Notes: generated by a model not told the origin, from the sequence alone. A stretch of 64,000 nucleotides of DNA from Prevotella sp. 10(H) (GCF_000711235.1 NZ_JOMI01000007.1:372001-436000); one strand, 5' to 3'; shown: positions 35,768 to 45,298, numbered from the stretch's first letter. Made by a program: numbers and translations.

Positions 35768-36682
35768 ATGAAAAAGCTACGTTATATTTGGGCTATAGTC
35801 TGTGTGACTATTCTTTTTGCTTCATGTAGTAGTAACGATACAGATTCTGGAATCGATGAAAAGAAATATCCGGTGACATTCAATATTTCGAATTTTTCGC
35901 ACGATACTTCCCCTCTAAATAGTGAGAAAGCGGATGAAAATATTGTTCGTTCTTATAAATATACGATTTATGATGAGACAGGTAAAGCTGTTCTTCACGA
36001 TGAAGCTAAGTTGCCTCTGATTAAGTTCGAATTACCAAAAGGGAATTATAAGATATCTGTAATATCTCATAGACTATTATCGAATCACCCTATTATTGAG
36101 CATGATAATTTCAATTCGGATTATTGTTTTGGTAATGCATGGGTTGCTACCGGTAGCGATAATTATGAAATGTATCTGGAAAATAAGGACTTTAGTGTTG
36201 ATGGAAAGAATGACCAGTCTGTAGATATTAAACTACAACCTATGTGGTCGGAAATATTGGTGAATATTACGGATGCAGAAACATGTTTTATTCCGAATGG
36301 ATGTAACTTTATGTTATGTGTGGTAGAGCCCTATTATTATGGTTTTGGCATTAAAGATAAGGTTCCTACACAAAAAGCAGACAATTCTCCGATTACGACA
36401 CCGAGTCCGGGCATATCAGTAGATAAATTTAAAGAACTTAAATATATCGGGCCGCGTTTCATTGCCCGGTCGAATGATATAACTGTCAAAATAATATACT
36501 GGACACAGTCGGCTAATGATGCCGGTTCTTCTCTTGGCGAAAAAGTTATTTATAAAGGAAACTTTCTAGCAGGCAACCGATATTTACTTACGGGCGAGTT
36601 GGGAAATGAAGAAAATAATATTAGCGGAGAATTTAATGTTACATCAAAGGGCTTGGAAGAAGCCGACCGTATCCCGTTTTAG
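35768..36682 (+). CDS. Lipoprotein of unknown function, possibly fimbrillin/Mfa2-like
   Basis: 304 residues with a lipoprotein signal (ILFASCSSND). The mature protein is beta-rich; YPVTFNISNFSHDTSP, YKYTIYDETGKAVLHDEAKL and the later FELPKGNYKISVISHR resemble the first domain of FimB/Mfa2-type or similar Bacteroidales surface lipoproteins, but no fimbrial neighbour is present. It is a single gene closed by a bidirectional terminator. Function is not assigned. Confidence 0.6.
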   Translation: MKKLRYIWAIVCVTILFASCSSNDTDSGIDEKKYPVTFNISNFSHDTSPLNSEKADENIVRSYKYTIYDETGKAVLHDEAKLPLIKFELPKGNYKISVISHRLLSNHPIIEHDNFNSDYCFGNAWVATGSDNYEMYLENKDFSVDGKNDQSVDIKLQPMWSEILVNITDAETCFIPNGCNFMLCVVEPYYYGFGIKDKVPTQKADNSPITTPSPGISVDKFKELKYIGPRFIARSNDITVKIIYWTQSANDAGSSLGEKVIYKGNFLAGNRYLLTGELGNEENNISGEFNVTSKGLEEADRIPF

Positions 36683-36703
36683 CAATTATCGCCCAAATAT
36701 GAT

Positions 36704-36742
36704 GAATGGCAGGAATTACTCCTGCCATTCTTTCTTTTTATT
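36704..36742. terminator. Bidirectional terminator between the lipoprotein and pepD
   Basis: Perfect 11-bp stem GAATGGCAGGA (36704-36714) with TCCTGCCATTC (36720-36730), 5-nt loop, T-rich tail. It serves both converging genes. Confidence 0.85.
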
Positions 36743-38192
36743 TAATCTTTTCTAAGGTTTTCACCAAATAATAGTAAAATTTTTCTACAGTATCTATCTC
36801 AACGAATTCGTCAGGGGAATGGGCGTTCAATATTGTCGGCCCGAACGATACAATATCTAACCCCGGTGTACTTCCCAATATGATTCCGCATTCCAGTCCT
36901 GCGTGTACAACTACTACGTGGGCTTTTTCCTTGTACATATCTTCGTATAGTTTAGCCATCATAGCCAATGTTTCCGAATGAGCATTCGGCTGCCATCCCG
37001 GATATCCGTTTTCAATGGATACTTTCGCACCTGCAAGAGCAAATACACTTTCCAAGCTGGAGCATATTTCATCTTTACGTGTTTCGGAGGAACTACGGGC
37101 AAGCATTTTTGCAGATATACGTCCTGCTTCTGATTTCACAGAGGCAAGATTAGTAGACGTTTCCACTATACCTTCAAAATCGGTTAGCATACTGATAACA
37201 CCATTCTGACAACCCACAACGGCGTTGATCAGGCTGTCCTGTATTTCTTCAGGAATAAGAGTTTTTGGTAAATCCGCTTTAGCTGCTTTGAACGAAAGAT
37301 TTTGTTCTACAGCTTTGTATTCTTCTTTAAATATCTTTTCGTATTTCTTTACCAGTTTTGCAAAGTCTTTTTCGTCTTCCTCCGGTAGAGTAACTACGGC
37401 AACTGCCTCTCGTGGTATAGCATTCCGGAGCGAACCGCCGTCGATCGATGAAAGACGTACTTCATAGTTGCTCACTGCTTCTTTCAGGAAGTAGAACATC
37501 AGTTTGTTTGCGTTGGCACGCCCAAGGTGTATTTCTGTTCCTGAGTGCCCTCCGCGAAGTCCTTTCAGAGTTATTTTATAGGCTATATCTCCTTCCGGAA
37601 CTTTTGCATCTTTAAATTCCCAGTCTGCATTTACATCGGCACCACCGGCACAACCTACGCACAATTCACCGATTTCTTCCGTATCGAGATTAAGCAATAC
37701 ATTGCCCGACAGGAATCCTTTTTTCAGTCCTGTAGCTCCTACCATACCGACCTCTTCATCAACAGTAAATAAGGCCTCTATTTTGCCGTGTTTCAGTTTT
37801 TTATCTTCCAGTACGGTCATCATCGCAGCGGCACCGATACCGTTGTCGGCACCCAGTGTAGTCGATTTGGCTTTTACAATGTTACCGTCGATTTGGGTTT
37901 CTATAGGGTCTTTAGTAAAATCATGCTTCACATCGGAGTTCTTTTGAGGAACCATATCCAAATGTGATTGAAGGATAACTACTGGCACTTTTTCCATGCC
38001 CTTTGTGGCAGGCTTTGTGATCAGTACATTGCCTGTTTTGTCCTGCTTAACGTCTAAGCCAAGGGATTTACCAAAGTCAATAACGAATTTTGTGACCTCT
38101 TTCATTTGTCCTGTCGGACGTGGAATCTGGGTGAGGCCATAGAAGTGTTTCCACAATTGTTGCGGTTTTAGTTTAAGTATCTCTTTCGACAT
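36738..38192 (-). CDS. pepD: Aminoacyl-histidine dipeptidase PepD (M20)
   Basis: 484 residues, cytosolic zinc dipeptidase of the M20C family. Metal-site blocks: LQSHLDMVPQ, LGADNGIGAAAM, FTVDEEVGMVGA, and a C-terminal HAGLECGII. Length fits PepD (carnosinase-like, hydrolysing Xaa-His dipeptides). Single gene on the minus strand with a candidate -7 element 33 nt upstream. Confidence 0.93.
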   Translation of the reverse strand: MSKEILKLKPQQLWKHFYGLTQIPRPTGQMKEVTKFVIDFGKSLGLDVKQDKTGNVLITKPATKGMEKVPVVILQSHLDMVPQKNSDVKHDFTKDPIETQIDGNIVKAKSTTLGADNGIGAAAMMTVLEDKKLKHGKIEALFTVDEEVGMVGATGLKKGFLSGNVLLNLDTEEIGELCVGCAGGADVNADWEFKDAKVPEGDIAYKITLKGLRGGHSGTEIHLGRANANKLMFYFLKEAVSNYEVRLSSIDGGSLRNAIPREAVAVVTLPEEDEKDFAKLVKKYEKIFKEEYKAVEQNLSFKAAKADLPKTLIPEEIQDSLINAVVGCQNGVISMLTDFEGIVETSTNLASVKSEAGRISAKMLARSSSETRKDEICSSLESVFALAGAKVSIENGYPGWQPNAHSETLAMMAKLYEDMYKEKAHVVVVHAGLECGIILGSTPGLDIVSFGPTILNAHSPDEFVEIDTVEKFYYYLVKTLEKIK

Positions 38193-38224
38193 AATGGTTA
38201 TGTTTTAAAATTTACGAATAGTAA

Positions 38225-38232
38225 CAAAGATA
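38225..38232 (-). promoter_or_regulatory. Candidate -7 element of pepD
   Basis: CAAAGATA on the + strand reads TATCTTTG on the minus strand, 33 nt before the start at 38192. No clear -33. Confidence 0.4.
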
Positions 38233-38315
38233 GGAAAATATCAATGCTTTGGATGCTGTATCTATATGTTTTTATATTATTTTCGATTGATATGGTGGCA
38301 ATATGCTGATATTGG

Positions 38316-40127
38316 CTATTTATAGTTTTCTTTCGACCTGAATCCGTCTTGTATTGATTTACCCCTTGCCTCCAGTTTTTTGAAACTTTGCGCCCCTCTT
38401 GCTTCATTGCTGGTTGCTGGTACAACATCGTAGATAAATCCTCTTTCTTCGGTGGCAATGTATATAGTTATGCCATTGTTGATTTCATATGGTTCGAAAG
38501 GAGGCCCGGGAATTTCCATTATTTTACTGGTCTCCATTATCTGTTCTGTGGTAGAGTAAGGTGCATAAAATGGTTTTCGACTTGACTGAGATTTACTATA
38601 GCCACAATATTCTCTGAGAAAATGTCTGTAATCAGATATGCTTTTATATGATTGTATGAATATGAAGCCAAACAAAATAATGGATATATATTTACAGAAA
38701 TCAGCTGTCCCGTATCTTTTGCCATTCTTAGATTCGAGACTAATGATTAGTATATTAAGTTTATAATTATCATATCTATTCCGGTAAAACATAAGTGTTA
38801 TAGCTAAAAATATCAATGAAAATACATATCCATAGCCAAAACGAATAGATGGAGCTGTTGCCAGCCAGTAAATAATGTTTATACCAAGTATGGCTGCCAT
38901 ATAGAGGTAAATCTTGTTTATTTCTTTCTTTTTCTTTATTATTTTAGCTGTAATAAATATCATAGATGCTAGGCTAAGTGCATACAGTGGTATATGCCAT
39001 GAGAATTCTTTCCATACTCTGAATGCCAGGAAATCTTCCCAAATTTTTGCCATATATTCATATCGGGCATGAGCGGCTATATCATGTGTCTCCCTTATCA
39101 ATATGTGTGCAGGCACTTTCCAGTCGAAAGAGAATAAGTCGATTTGATAGAGAGGATGTACAAGATAGCCGGAAATAATAACATTTCGGATAAACCACAA
39201 TCCGATGATTGCAAAAGCTGTTGAAAATAAGAAAGATACTGTTCTATAATCTTTCTGTTTTATAAGCCAGAAAAATATCAGTACGCCCGATAATGCAATA
39301 AAGATAATCGATAGTTTAAATGTGGCGAGTCCAATAGGGATAGCTACATAGAATAGCAATTTCTTTTTTACCTGATGAGGATATAATACAGTTTTCATCG
39401 CCAAATAAATGATGGTCAGATTTGGTATGATGTCAGTTGAAGTCACCCCCAGGACATTTCTATCCATAAGTATAAACCCTGTGTATAATAGTAATATAAT
39501 CACCCTTTTTACTTCAAATCCCGACCTAAATGTTTCAGTTACGATCCAAGCCAATACAGCAACACACATAAATGACTGGAAACCATAAATAGGCTCATCG
39601 AAGATAAACCGAAGTGTATAAATTGCTGATATCAGTAAATAATTGGAGTTGAATCCAAACCTTTCTTCTACATTCCCTAGCCCCGGAACTATTGCATACT
39701 CTTCATTCCATCTGATTGCAGCCTGATGATAATAAAATGAATCGTGGGACAGCCATTGTCCGCCTAAATAGACGGAAAGCAGTCCTACGGAAAGGATTGC
39801 TAATAATATTACTATAAGTTGATAAACGGAAAGGCTTTTAATCTTTCTTTTGACCTGTTTTAAGCAAAAGATAAAGTATTTATATCTTATAGCCCAATAT
39901 AGAACTGAAAAGATAAAATAAGCTAAAAGTATGTAATGATTTGACGGTAGCCAGAAAGAAGAAATTGAAAGTGGTATGAGTATAAAAATCATACCTAAAA
40001 ATAAGGTATCTGTCACCGAATATCTCTCTTTCTTTTTACACAGTTTATTATAAATGAAGATGAAAAAATCTCCTAGAGAAATAAATGTAACGGCTATCAG
40101 AAACCAGCACAGAAAAATGGCAAACAT
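38316..40127 (-). CDS. Large polytopic membrane protein, LIC_10190/GT-C-like
   Basis: 603 residues with about 12 predicted membrane helices. The loop after the early helices, GGQWLSHDSFYYHQAAIRWN, and the following EERFGFNSNYLL resemble the catalytic loop region of GT-C-fold glycosyltransferases and the LIC_10190 family. The C-terminal soluble tail ends RGKSIQDGFR, a style seen in that family. It probably handles lipid-linked sugars. It lies 22 nt downstream of a flippase-like gene and is likely in the same transcript. Substrate unknown; the AT-rich base use contrasts mildly with neighbours. Confidence 0.6.
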   Translation of the reverse strand: MFAIFLCWFLIAVTFISLGDFFIFIYNKLCKKKERYSVTDTLFLGMIFILIPLSISSFWLPSNHYILLAYFIFSVLYWAIRYKYFIFCLKQVKRKIKSLSVYQLIVILLAILSVGLLSVYLGGQWLSHDSFYYHQAAIRWNEEYAIVPGLGNVEERFGFNSNYLLISAIYTLRFIFDEPIYGFQSFMCVAVLAWIVTETFRSGFEVKRVIILLLYTGFILMDRNVLGVTSTDIIPNLTIIYLAMKTVLYPHQVKKKLLFYVAIPIGLATFKLSIIFIALSGVLIFFWLIKQKDYRTVSFLFSTAFAIIGLWFIRNVIISGYLVHPLYQIDLFSFDWKVPAHILIRETHDIAAHARYEYMAKIWEDFLAFRVWKEFSWHIPLYALSLASMIFITAKIIKKKKEINKIYLYMAAILGINIIYWLATAPSIRFGYGYVFSLIFLAITLMFYRNRYDNYKLNILIISLESKNGKRYGTADFCKYISIILFGFIFIQSYKSISDYRHFLREYCGYSKSQSSRKPFYAPYSTTEQIMETSKIMEIPGPPFEPYEINNGITIYIATEERGFIYDVVPATSNEARGAQSFKKLEARGKSIQDGFRSKENYK

Positions 40128-40149
40128 TACTTATATGATTAATTTTGAT

Positions 40150-41160
40150 TTACTTTTGTTTTTTCAAGGCCAAAGCTGCTATTCCGAATAATCCGCAAAG
40201 GATCACCCAAAGCGATTGGATAGCAAATACTCCGGTGGCAAATGCTGTGGCATTCAGTTCATTGATTCCATAAAGCATAAGAGCGGCAACCACAGCTATT
40301 TGCCAAGGTCCTAATCCTCCGTTAGACGGTACTCCCATGCTTAAACTGCTTAGGGCGAATGCTATAAGTCCGGCTGTAATGCCTAAATCCTTAGTGAAAC
40401 CGAATGCAAAAAATGTAATATAGAAATACAGGAAGTATGAGCCCCAGATTCCGATAGTACACAGAAGCAGTTTCCATTTACTATCCATGCGCCAAATGGC
40501 TTTCATGTCCGCAATCATGCTTTTGATGAAGCTTTTGACTTTCTTTACTATTATATTTTCCTTAAAGAAGCGGAAGACAATGTATGTTGTTATCACGGCA
40601 GCTACAAGGGCAATGTATAATACTGGAGATTTCAGTATCATCATAATCAGGTCGAATGTTGATTTGTTTTGCTCGAGTTGAGCCACGAAAAACTGCATGT
40701 TTATAAGGAATGCAGCAAGGCATAATAGCACAACGGTCGCCATATCGAATATCCGGTCTAAAATCATAGTGCCGAATAATTTAGTGAACGGTATTTTTTC
40801 CTCTTTGGCTACTATTCCGCATTTCCATATTTCGCCTGCGCGAGGTAAAGCAAAGTTAACGGCATAACCGCCAAGGATAGCATATATCAGATTTGATATT
40901 TTGGGTGAATAACCCAATGGGTTAATGAATAATTTCCAGCGATATCCTCTGATAATATTTCCTAATAAGCCAAATATAAGGGAGAATAACAAAATACCCC
41001 AATTAGCGCTTTTAAGTACAGTCCATAATTCGTCAGGGTCTATCTTGCTGATGAGGTAATATACTATAGCTATCCCGAGTAATAAGGGTAAAACTACTTT
41101 AACAAACGTATTCAGTAAGGATTTTTTTTTAGGCTTTGTTGCTTCGGCTGAATCTTCCAT
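40150..41160 (-). CDS. LPG-synthase-TM/UPF0104 flippase-like membrane protein
   Basis: 336 residues with about eight membrane helices. Pattern of the lysylphosphatidylglycerol synthase TM region: LGNIIRGYRWKLFINPLGYS, YAVNFALPRAGEIWKCGIVA, MILDRIFDMATVVLL and LSMGVPSNGGLGPWQIAVVA. Such proteins are flippase-like and act on lipid-linked molecules. No catalytic synthase domain is attached. It probably works with the GT-C-like protein downstream. Confidence 0.85.
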   Translation of the reverse strand: MEDSAEATKPKKKSLLNTFVKVVLPLLLGIAIVYYLISKIDPDELWTVLKSANWGILLFSLIFGLLGNIIRGYRWKLFINPLGYSPKISNLIYAILGGYAVNFALPRAGEIWKCGIVAKEEKIPFTKLFGTMILDRIFDMATVVLLCLAAFLINMQFFVAQLEQNKSTFDLIMMILKSPVLYIALVAAVITTYIVFRFFKENIIVKKVKSFIKSMIADMKAIWRMDSKWKLLLCTIGIWGSYFLYFYITFFAFGFTKDLGITAGLIAFALSSLSMGVPSNGGLGPWQIAVVAALMLYGINELNATAFATGVFAIQSLWVILCGLFGIAALALKKQK

Positions 41161-41230
41161 CCTTATTTGTAAAATTGCATTTTCTTTTTATTAATCGTGG
41201 GAACAGAAGCAGTTTTTACCAATAAAACAC

Positions 41231-41238
41231 TACCTTTG
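41231..41238 (+). promoter_or_regulatory. Candidate -7 element of rsmA
   Basis: TACCTTTG (TAnnTTTG), 30 nt before the ATG at 41269, in the divergent gap to the flippase-like gene. Confidence 0.4.
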
Positions 41239-41268
41239 CGCCAGCAAATATAATGATAATTGTTGAGC

Positions 41269-42069
41269 ATGACAGTAGTAAGAGCAAAGAAATTCTTAGG
41301 CCAGCACTTTTTGAAAGACCTGTATATTGCACGCCGTATAGCGGATACGCTCGACGATTTTAGCAGTGTGCCGGTTATCGAAGTGGGACCTGGAATGGGT
41401 GTGCTTACTCAGTTTCTGATCGAAAAAGAAAGAAATCTTACTGTTGTGGAACTGGACAGAGATTCTGTACCTTACTTGAATGAGCATTATCCGGCTTTGC
41501 GCGGACATATTATTGAAGATGATTTTCTTAAGTTGGATTTATCAGAGATTTATCCCGGTCAATTTTGTGTTATAGGAAATTATCCGTACAATATATCCTC
41601 TCAGATATTTTTTAAAGTACTTGATTATAAGAACCAGATACCATGTTGTTCGGGTATGCTGCAGAAAGAAGTAGCTGAACGTATAGCTGCTAAACCCGGT
41701 GGAAAAACATATGGTATATTAAGTGTACTGATTCAGGCATGGTACGATATTGAATACCTGTTCACGGTGAGTGAAAAGGTGTTCGACCCTCCTCCGAGGG
41801 TGAAATCGGCAGTAGTGAAGCTGGTCAGAAACAATCGCCAAAGTCTCAGTTGTGATGAAAAGCTCTTTAAAACGGTTGTGAAAACCGGATTTAATCAGAG
41901 ACGTAAGACATTACGAAATTCTATGAGGCCACTACTCGGGAAAGACTGTGAAGCATATTCGAAACCTATTTTTGGCGAACGACCCGAAAGGCTCTCGGTT
42001 GCAGATTTCGAAGAGTTGACAAATATTGTTTCCACTTTTCTGCCCGGGAGAGACAGCGAGAAGAAATAG
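41269..42069 (+). CDS. rsmA: 16S rRNA dimethyladenosine transferase RsmA (KsgA)
   Basis: 266 residues from ATG 41269; two TTG codons upstream are rejected. Motifs: KKFLGQHFLKD at the start, IEVGPGMGVLTQFL (SAM site), NYPYNISSQI (motif IV, adenine amino-N), and FDPPPRVKSAVVKL. It dimethylates two adjacent adenosines near the 3' end of 16S rRNA. Its 3' end lies 28 nt before corA. Confidence 0.96.
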   Translation: MTVVRAKKFLGQHFLKDLYIARRIADTLDDFSSVPVIEVGPGMGVLTQFLIEKERNLTVVELDRDSVPYLNEHYPALRGHIIEDDFLKLDLSEIYPGQFCVIGNYPYNISSQIFFKVLDYKNQIPCCSGMLQKEVAERIAAKPGGKTYGILSVLIQAWYDIEYLFTVSEKVFDPPPRVKSAVVKLVRNNRQSLSCDEKLFKTVVKTGFNQRRKTLRNSMRPLLGKDCEAYSKPIFGERPERLSVADFEELTNIVSTFLPGRDSEKK

Positions 42070-42097
42070 AGTACATACACTTAAAAAAAGAGAGCTC

Positions 42098-43042
42098 ATG
42101 TCAGAAGTAAAACTATTTTACCATAAAGACAATGCTATAAGAATGAGCCGTAGCATTGAATTCCTCAAGACTACTCCTATCAAAAACTTCCTCTGGATTG
42201 ACCTTAACAATGTAGACGAAGAGATAGAAAACGAACTTGAAGATTATCTGAAAATATATATACAGGAAGAGGAAGAGATGGTCGAGATCGAGATGTCGTC
42301 CCGTTATATGGAAACGGCTGATTCTCTCGTTGTAAACTCAAACTTCCTGCTTGGTAATTTCGAAAGGGAACCTGTTTCGTTTATTCTTAAAAATAACATC
42401 CTTATTACTGTACGTGGAGAGGATTTGACTTCTTTTCATGAAACGATAAAAAAGATATCGGCCAATCCGAAAAACTATCCGACGGGCTATCATGTATTTG
42501 TTGCTATACTGGAGACACGCGTAGAGATAGATGCCGATATGGTAGAGGATATGACGCTGGAGATTACCACTTTGAGTAATAGTATCAGTATTCAGGAAGC
42601 GGATGAGGAACTCTTGATGGAGATTAAGAACCTTCAGGAAAAGACAATGCTACTCCGTGAAAATATTATTGATAAACAGCGTGCCGTATCAAGTATGCTG
42701 AGAAGCGAACTGATGCCGAAGGAACTGCATGGCAGGATTACAATTCTCATCAAAGATATAAATTCCTTATTAGAGCATATCCGTTTTAGTTTCGACCGAC
42801 TGGATTATTTACAGGATACTTTCCTCGGGTTTGTAAACATCGAACAGAATAAGATTATAAAGATGTTTACCGTGATTTCGGTAATATTTATGCCACCGAC
42901 ATTGATTGCCAGTGTTTATGGTATGAATTTTGAAATTATGCCGGAATTGAAATGGAAATATGGTTACGAATTTTCTGTCGGATTAATGATTTTTGCAGTA
43001 GCAGTTATTCTTATATATTTTAAAAAGAAGAAGTGGCTGTAA
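42098..43042 (+). CDS. corA: CorA-family magnesium/cobalt transporter
   Basis: 314 residues from ATG 42098 (the open frame from 42026 would overlap rsmA). A cytoplasmic alpha/beta domain and long helix lead to two membrane segments; the signature YGMNFE follows FMPPTLIASVYGMNF, then a second helix VGLMIFAVAVILIYF and a basic tail. It forms a pentameric Mg2+ channel in the inner membrane. Confidence 0.94.
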   Translation: MSEVKLFYHKDNAIRMSRSIEFLKTTPIKNFLWIDLNNVDEEIENELEDYLKIYIQEEEEMVEIEMSSRYMETADSLVVNSNFLLGNFEREPVSFILKNNILITVRGEDLTSFHETIKKISANPKNYPTGYHVFVAILETRVEIDADMVEDMTLEITTLSNSISIQEADEELLMEIKNLQEKTMLLRENIIDKQRAVSSMLRSELMPKELHGRITILIKDINSLLEHIRFSFDRLDYLQDTFLGFVNIEQNKIIKMFTVISVIFMPPTLIASVYGMNFEIMPELKWKYGYEFSVGLMIFAVAVILIYFKKKKWL

Positions 43043-43054
43043 ATAATTATAAGT

Positions 43055-43080
43055 TATGAGTTATAAGTTGTAAGTTCTCA
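43055..43080 (+). repeat. Degenerate AGTTATGA-type repeat
   Basis: A string of near-identical 7-8-mers (AAGTTATGAG, TTATAAG, TTGTAAG) in the gap after corA. Similar strings occur at 61921-61960. Confidence 0.45.
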
Positions 43081-43096
43081 AATTAAGACTATAAAT

Positions 43097-43134
43097 AAAG
43101 CCGCATGAATATTTCTTTCTTACGGCTTTTGTCA
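43097..43134. terminator. Bidirectional terminator between corA and ppk2
   Basis: AAAGCCG (43097-43103) pairs with CGGCTTT (43123-43129), loop 19 nt, T-rich tail. It lies between two converging genes. Confidence 0.75.
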
Positions 43135-43137
43135 TAT

Positions 43138-44130
43138 TTAATTTTTTTTCTTTGACCTTTTTGCAGACTTAGCCTCCTGTTTGTCTTTTATAGTCCTTAC
43201 TTTCTGATGTTTTTGGGTTACCGTCCCCTTAGGTACTGATTCATCAGGATTCTGTAGAGTTAATATCTTCTTTGCATTTTCTATTTCCTGCTTAGCCGTT
43301 TCACTCAGGATAGGGTAATGGAGCTTTAGTTCTTCTATTCGGTCACACACTATTTGTCCTACAGCATAGCGCATAAACCATTTATTATCGGCCGGAATGA
43401 CATACCATGGCGCATTGTCGGTAGATGTATGTGTGAGCATATCGGAATACGCTTTCATATAATCGTTCCAGAATTCACGTTCTTTAAGGTCGGCCGCCGA
43501 AAATTTCCAGTTTTTCGATTCGTCGTCGAGTCGGGCAAGAAAACGTTTTTCCTGCTCTTCGTGCGAAACATTCAGGAAAAATTTAAGAATGATAGTTCCA
43601 TTTTCAATCAGATGGCGTTCGAAGTCGTTGATTTGCCTGTAACGGTTTTTCCAGAACTTGTCATCGATATCCTCTATTTTATTAATCTTGGGAAGTTTTC
43701 CATTCAATACAATGGACGGATGTACTTTTGCTATTAGTACATCTTCATAGTGCGACCTGTTGAATATCCCGATACGACCTCTTTCGGGAAGGCATTTGTT
43801 GATGCGCCAAAGGTAATCATGATCGAGATCTTCTGCCGAAGGTTGTTTGAAAGAATAGACTTGACAGCCTTGCGGATTGATACCCGACATTACATGTTTT
43901 ACTGTGCCGTCTTTTCCGGCGGCATCCATTGCCTGAAAAATAACAAGAATGGAATAGCGGTCGTGTGCATATAATTTATCCTGAAGTTTTGCGAGTTTCT
44001 CTGTATTTTCCGCAAGTAAATTCTTTGCATCTTCTTTATTCAGCCCTGCAGTAAAGTCGGTTTTGAAATCCGATACCTTATGCTTTTCACCGGGTTGGGC
44101 TGTCAATTTTTTAAGAACTTCCTTTTTCAT
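43138..44130 (-). CDS. ppk2: Polyphosphate kinase 2 family protein (polyP:nucleotide phosphotransferase)
   Basis: 330 residues from ATG 44130. Walker-A-like IFQAMDAAGKDGTVKH, the following INPQGCQVYSFKQPSAEDL, the lid residue block RIGIFNRSHYEDVLIAK and the Walker-B-like region are all present. One PPK2 domain of about 260 residues, in the style of the class III enzymes that phosphorylate AMP/ADP with polyphosphate. A basic C-terminal tail (about 40 residues, KQEAKSAKRSKKKN) is an addition. No polyphosphate synthase (ppk1) is next to it. Confidence 0.9.
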   Translation of the reverse strand: MKKEVLKKLTAQPGEKHKVSDFKTDFTAGLNKEDAKNLLAENTEKLAKLQDKLYAHDRYSILVIFQAMDAAGKDGTVKHVMSGINPQGCQVYSFKQPSAEDLDHDYLWRINKCLPERGRIGIFNRSHYEDVLIAKVHPSIVLNGKLPKINKIEDIDDKFWKNRYRQINDFERHLIENGTIILKFFLNVSHEEQEKRFLARLDDESKNWKFSAADLKEREFWNDYMKAYSDMLTHTSTDNAPWYVIPADNKWFMRYAVGQIVCDRIEELKLHYPILSETAKQEIENAKKILTLQNPDESVPKGTVTQKHQKVRTIKDKQEAKSAKRSKKKN

Positions 44131-44272
44131 AATGTTCCTGATTGGTTTATGATGTAATGTATATACCAATTAACATACAACCAAGGAATATTGTTGCATT
44201 TATAAGGATGCCATGCATCGGAATTTTTTTTGTTGAAAATAAGAATGGCCGGCTAATAAGATACCGATAATA

Positions 44273-44764
44273 CTATCTCAGATTCAGTACCATTAAATAA
44301 TCATGCTCCCTTTCTTCTATAATTTCGAAGCCTAACTTACGGTACATTTTAACTGCGTAATTATTCTTGTCCACACTTAGTGATGTCTCCTTATAGCCAT
44401 GTGCCTTCATGTATTCTATCATCTTTTGCATCAGCAAAGTGCCATATCCCTGTCCCCTATACTCTTTAAATAAAGATATGGCAAATTCAGGTGTGGAATT
44501 ATCTATATTCCCAAACCCTTTCACCTCTCCTGCGAGTATTCTGATCCATACGGCCCCAGCTATTTTACCTCCGGTTTCGGCAACAAGGCAGTAATCATCT
44601 TTTTGTTTACCGAAATTATCTATATATACATAGATGTCAGGTTGCCGTATTATATCGCGTGGTAGTTTTTCTGCGCCTTCCGGTTGAAAAATGGCCTCAT
44701 AGAGCATGTCTTCCAAAATGCCCGATTCTTTGTCTTCAATTTTGCGTATTAAAACTTCTTCCAA
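44273..44764 (-). CDS. GNAT family N-acetyltransferase
   Basis: 163 residues. The acetyl-CoA motif FKEYRGQGYGTLLMQKMIEY (R-G-Q-G-Y-G) is followed by LSVDKNNYAVKMYRKLGFE, the usual GNAT C-terminal half. The substrate is unknown; the first 60 residues bear no specific mark. It lies 11 nt after the gamma-carbonic anhydrase gene, at the end of a minus-strand operon. Confidence 0.88.
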   Translation of the reverse strand: MEEVLIRKIEDKESGILEDMLYEAIFQPEGAEKLPRDIIRQPDIYVYIDNFGKQKDDYCLVAETGGKIAGAVWIRILAGEVKGFGNIDNSTPEFAISLFKEYRGQGYGTLLMQKMIEYMKAHGYKETSLSVDKNNYAVKMYRKLGFEIIEEREHDYLMVLNLR

Positions 44765-44775
44765 TTCTTTGGTTG

Positions 44776-45297
44776 TTACTCTTCTTCTTTGAACCAGCCC
44801 GAATACATCAGGTAATTTTTCGCAATCTTCTGATTCATTTCTTTTGCCTGATCCGGGTCCACTTTTTTTACGAATTTTGCCGGTACGCCTGCATAGATGC
44901 TACCGGGTTCTACCTGCGTGCCACTCAATACAACAGAGCCTGCCGCTATTATAGCTCCTTCGCCGATAACCGCATGGTCGAGAACGATAGCTCCCATACC
45001 AATTAATGCTCCATTTTCTATTTTAGCTCCGTGTATTACCACATTGTGCCCAACGGATACATCATCGCCGATTTCCACTACCGATTTTTGATACAAAGTA
45101 TGTAATACGCTGCCGTCCTGTATGTTTACACGGTCGCCTATCCTGATCGAGTTTACATCGCCGCGGAGGACAGTGTTAAACCATATGCTGCAATCATCTC
45201 CTATAACAACATCGCCGATAATAGTTGCATTTTCGGCCAGATAAGTATTTTTGCCAATTTCGGGTATAAACCCTCTAACTTCTTTAACAAGTGCCAT
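44776..45297 (-). CDS. Gamma-carbonic anhydrase family protein
   Basis: 173 residues of hexapeptide repeats (GDVVIGDDCSIWFNTVLRGD; IQDGSVLHTL; VGHNVVIHGA; IGMGAIVLDHAVIGEGAII), forming a left-handed beta-helix trimer. The His residues typical of metal binding in this family (HTL, GHN, HGA) are kept. It may be a carbonic anhydrase or a related YrdA-type protein. It lies 1 nt before the TlpA-like gene end, in one operon. Confidence 0.9.
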   Translation of the reverse strand: MALVKEVRGFIPEIGKNTYLAENATIIGDVVIGDDCSIWFNTVLRGDVNSIRIGDRVNIQDGSVLHTLYQKSVVEIGDDVSVGHNVVIHGAKIENGALIGMGAIVLDHAVIGEGAIIAAGSVVLSGTQVEPGSIYAGVPAKFVKKVDPDQAKEMNQKIAKNYLMYSGWFKEEE

Positions 45298-45298
45298 T

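Noticed and set aside
38198-38458. Alternative 86-codon minus-strand frame overlapping the GT-C-like gene end
   Set aside because: The main frame keeps a family-like C-terminus (RGKSIQDGFR) through this stretch, so the other frame is a shadow.
42026-42097. Extended corA start overlapping rsmA
   Set aside because: The extension overlaps rsmA by 44 nt and carries no CorA sequence; ATG 42098 gives a normal family N-terminus.
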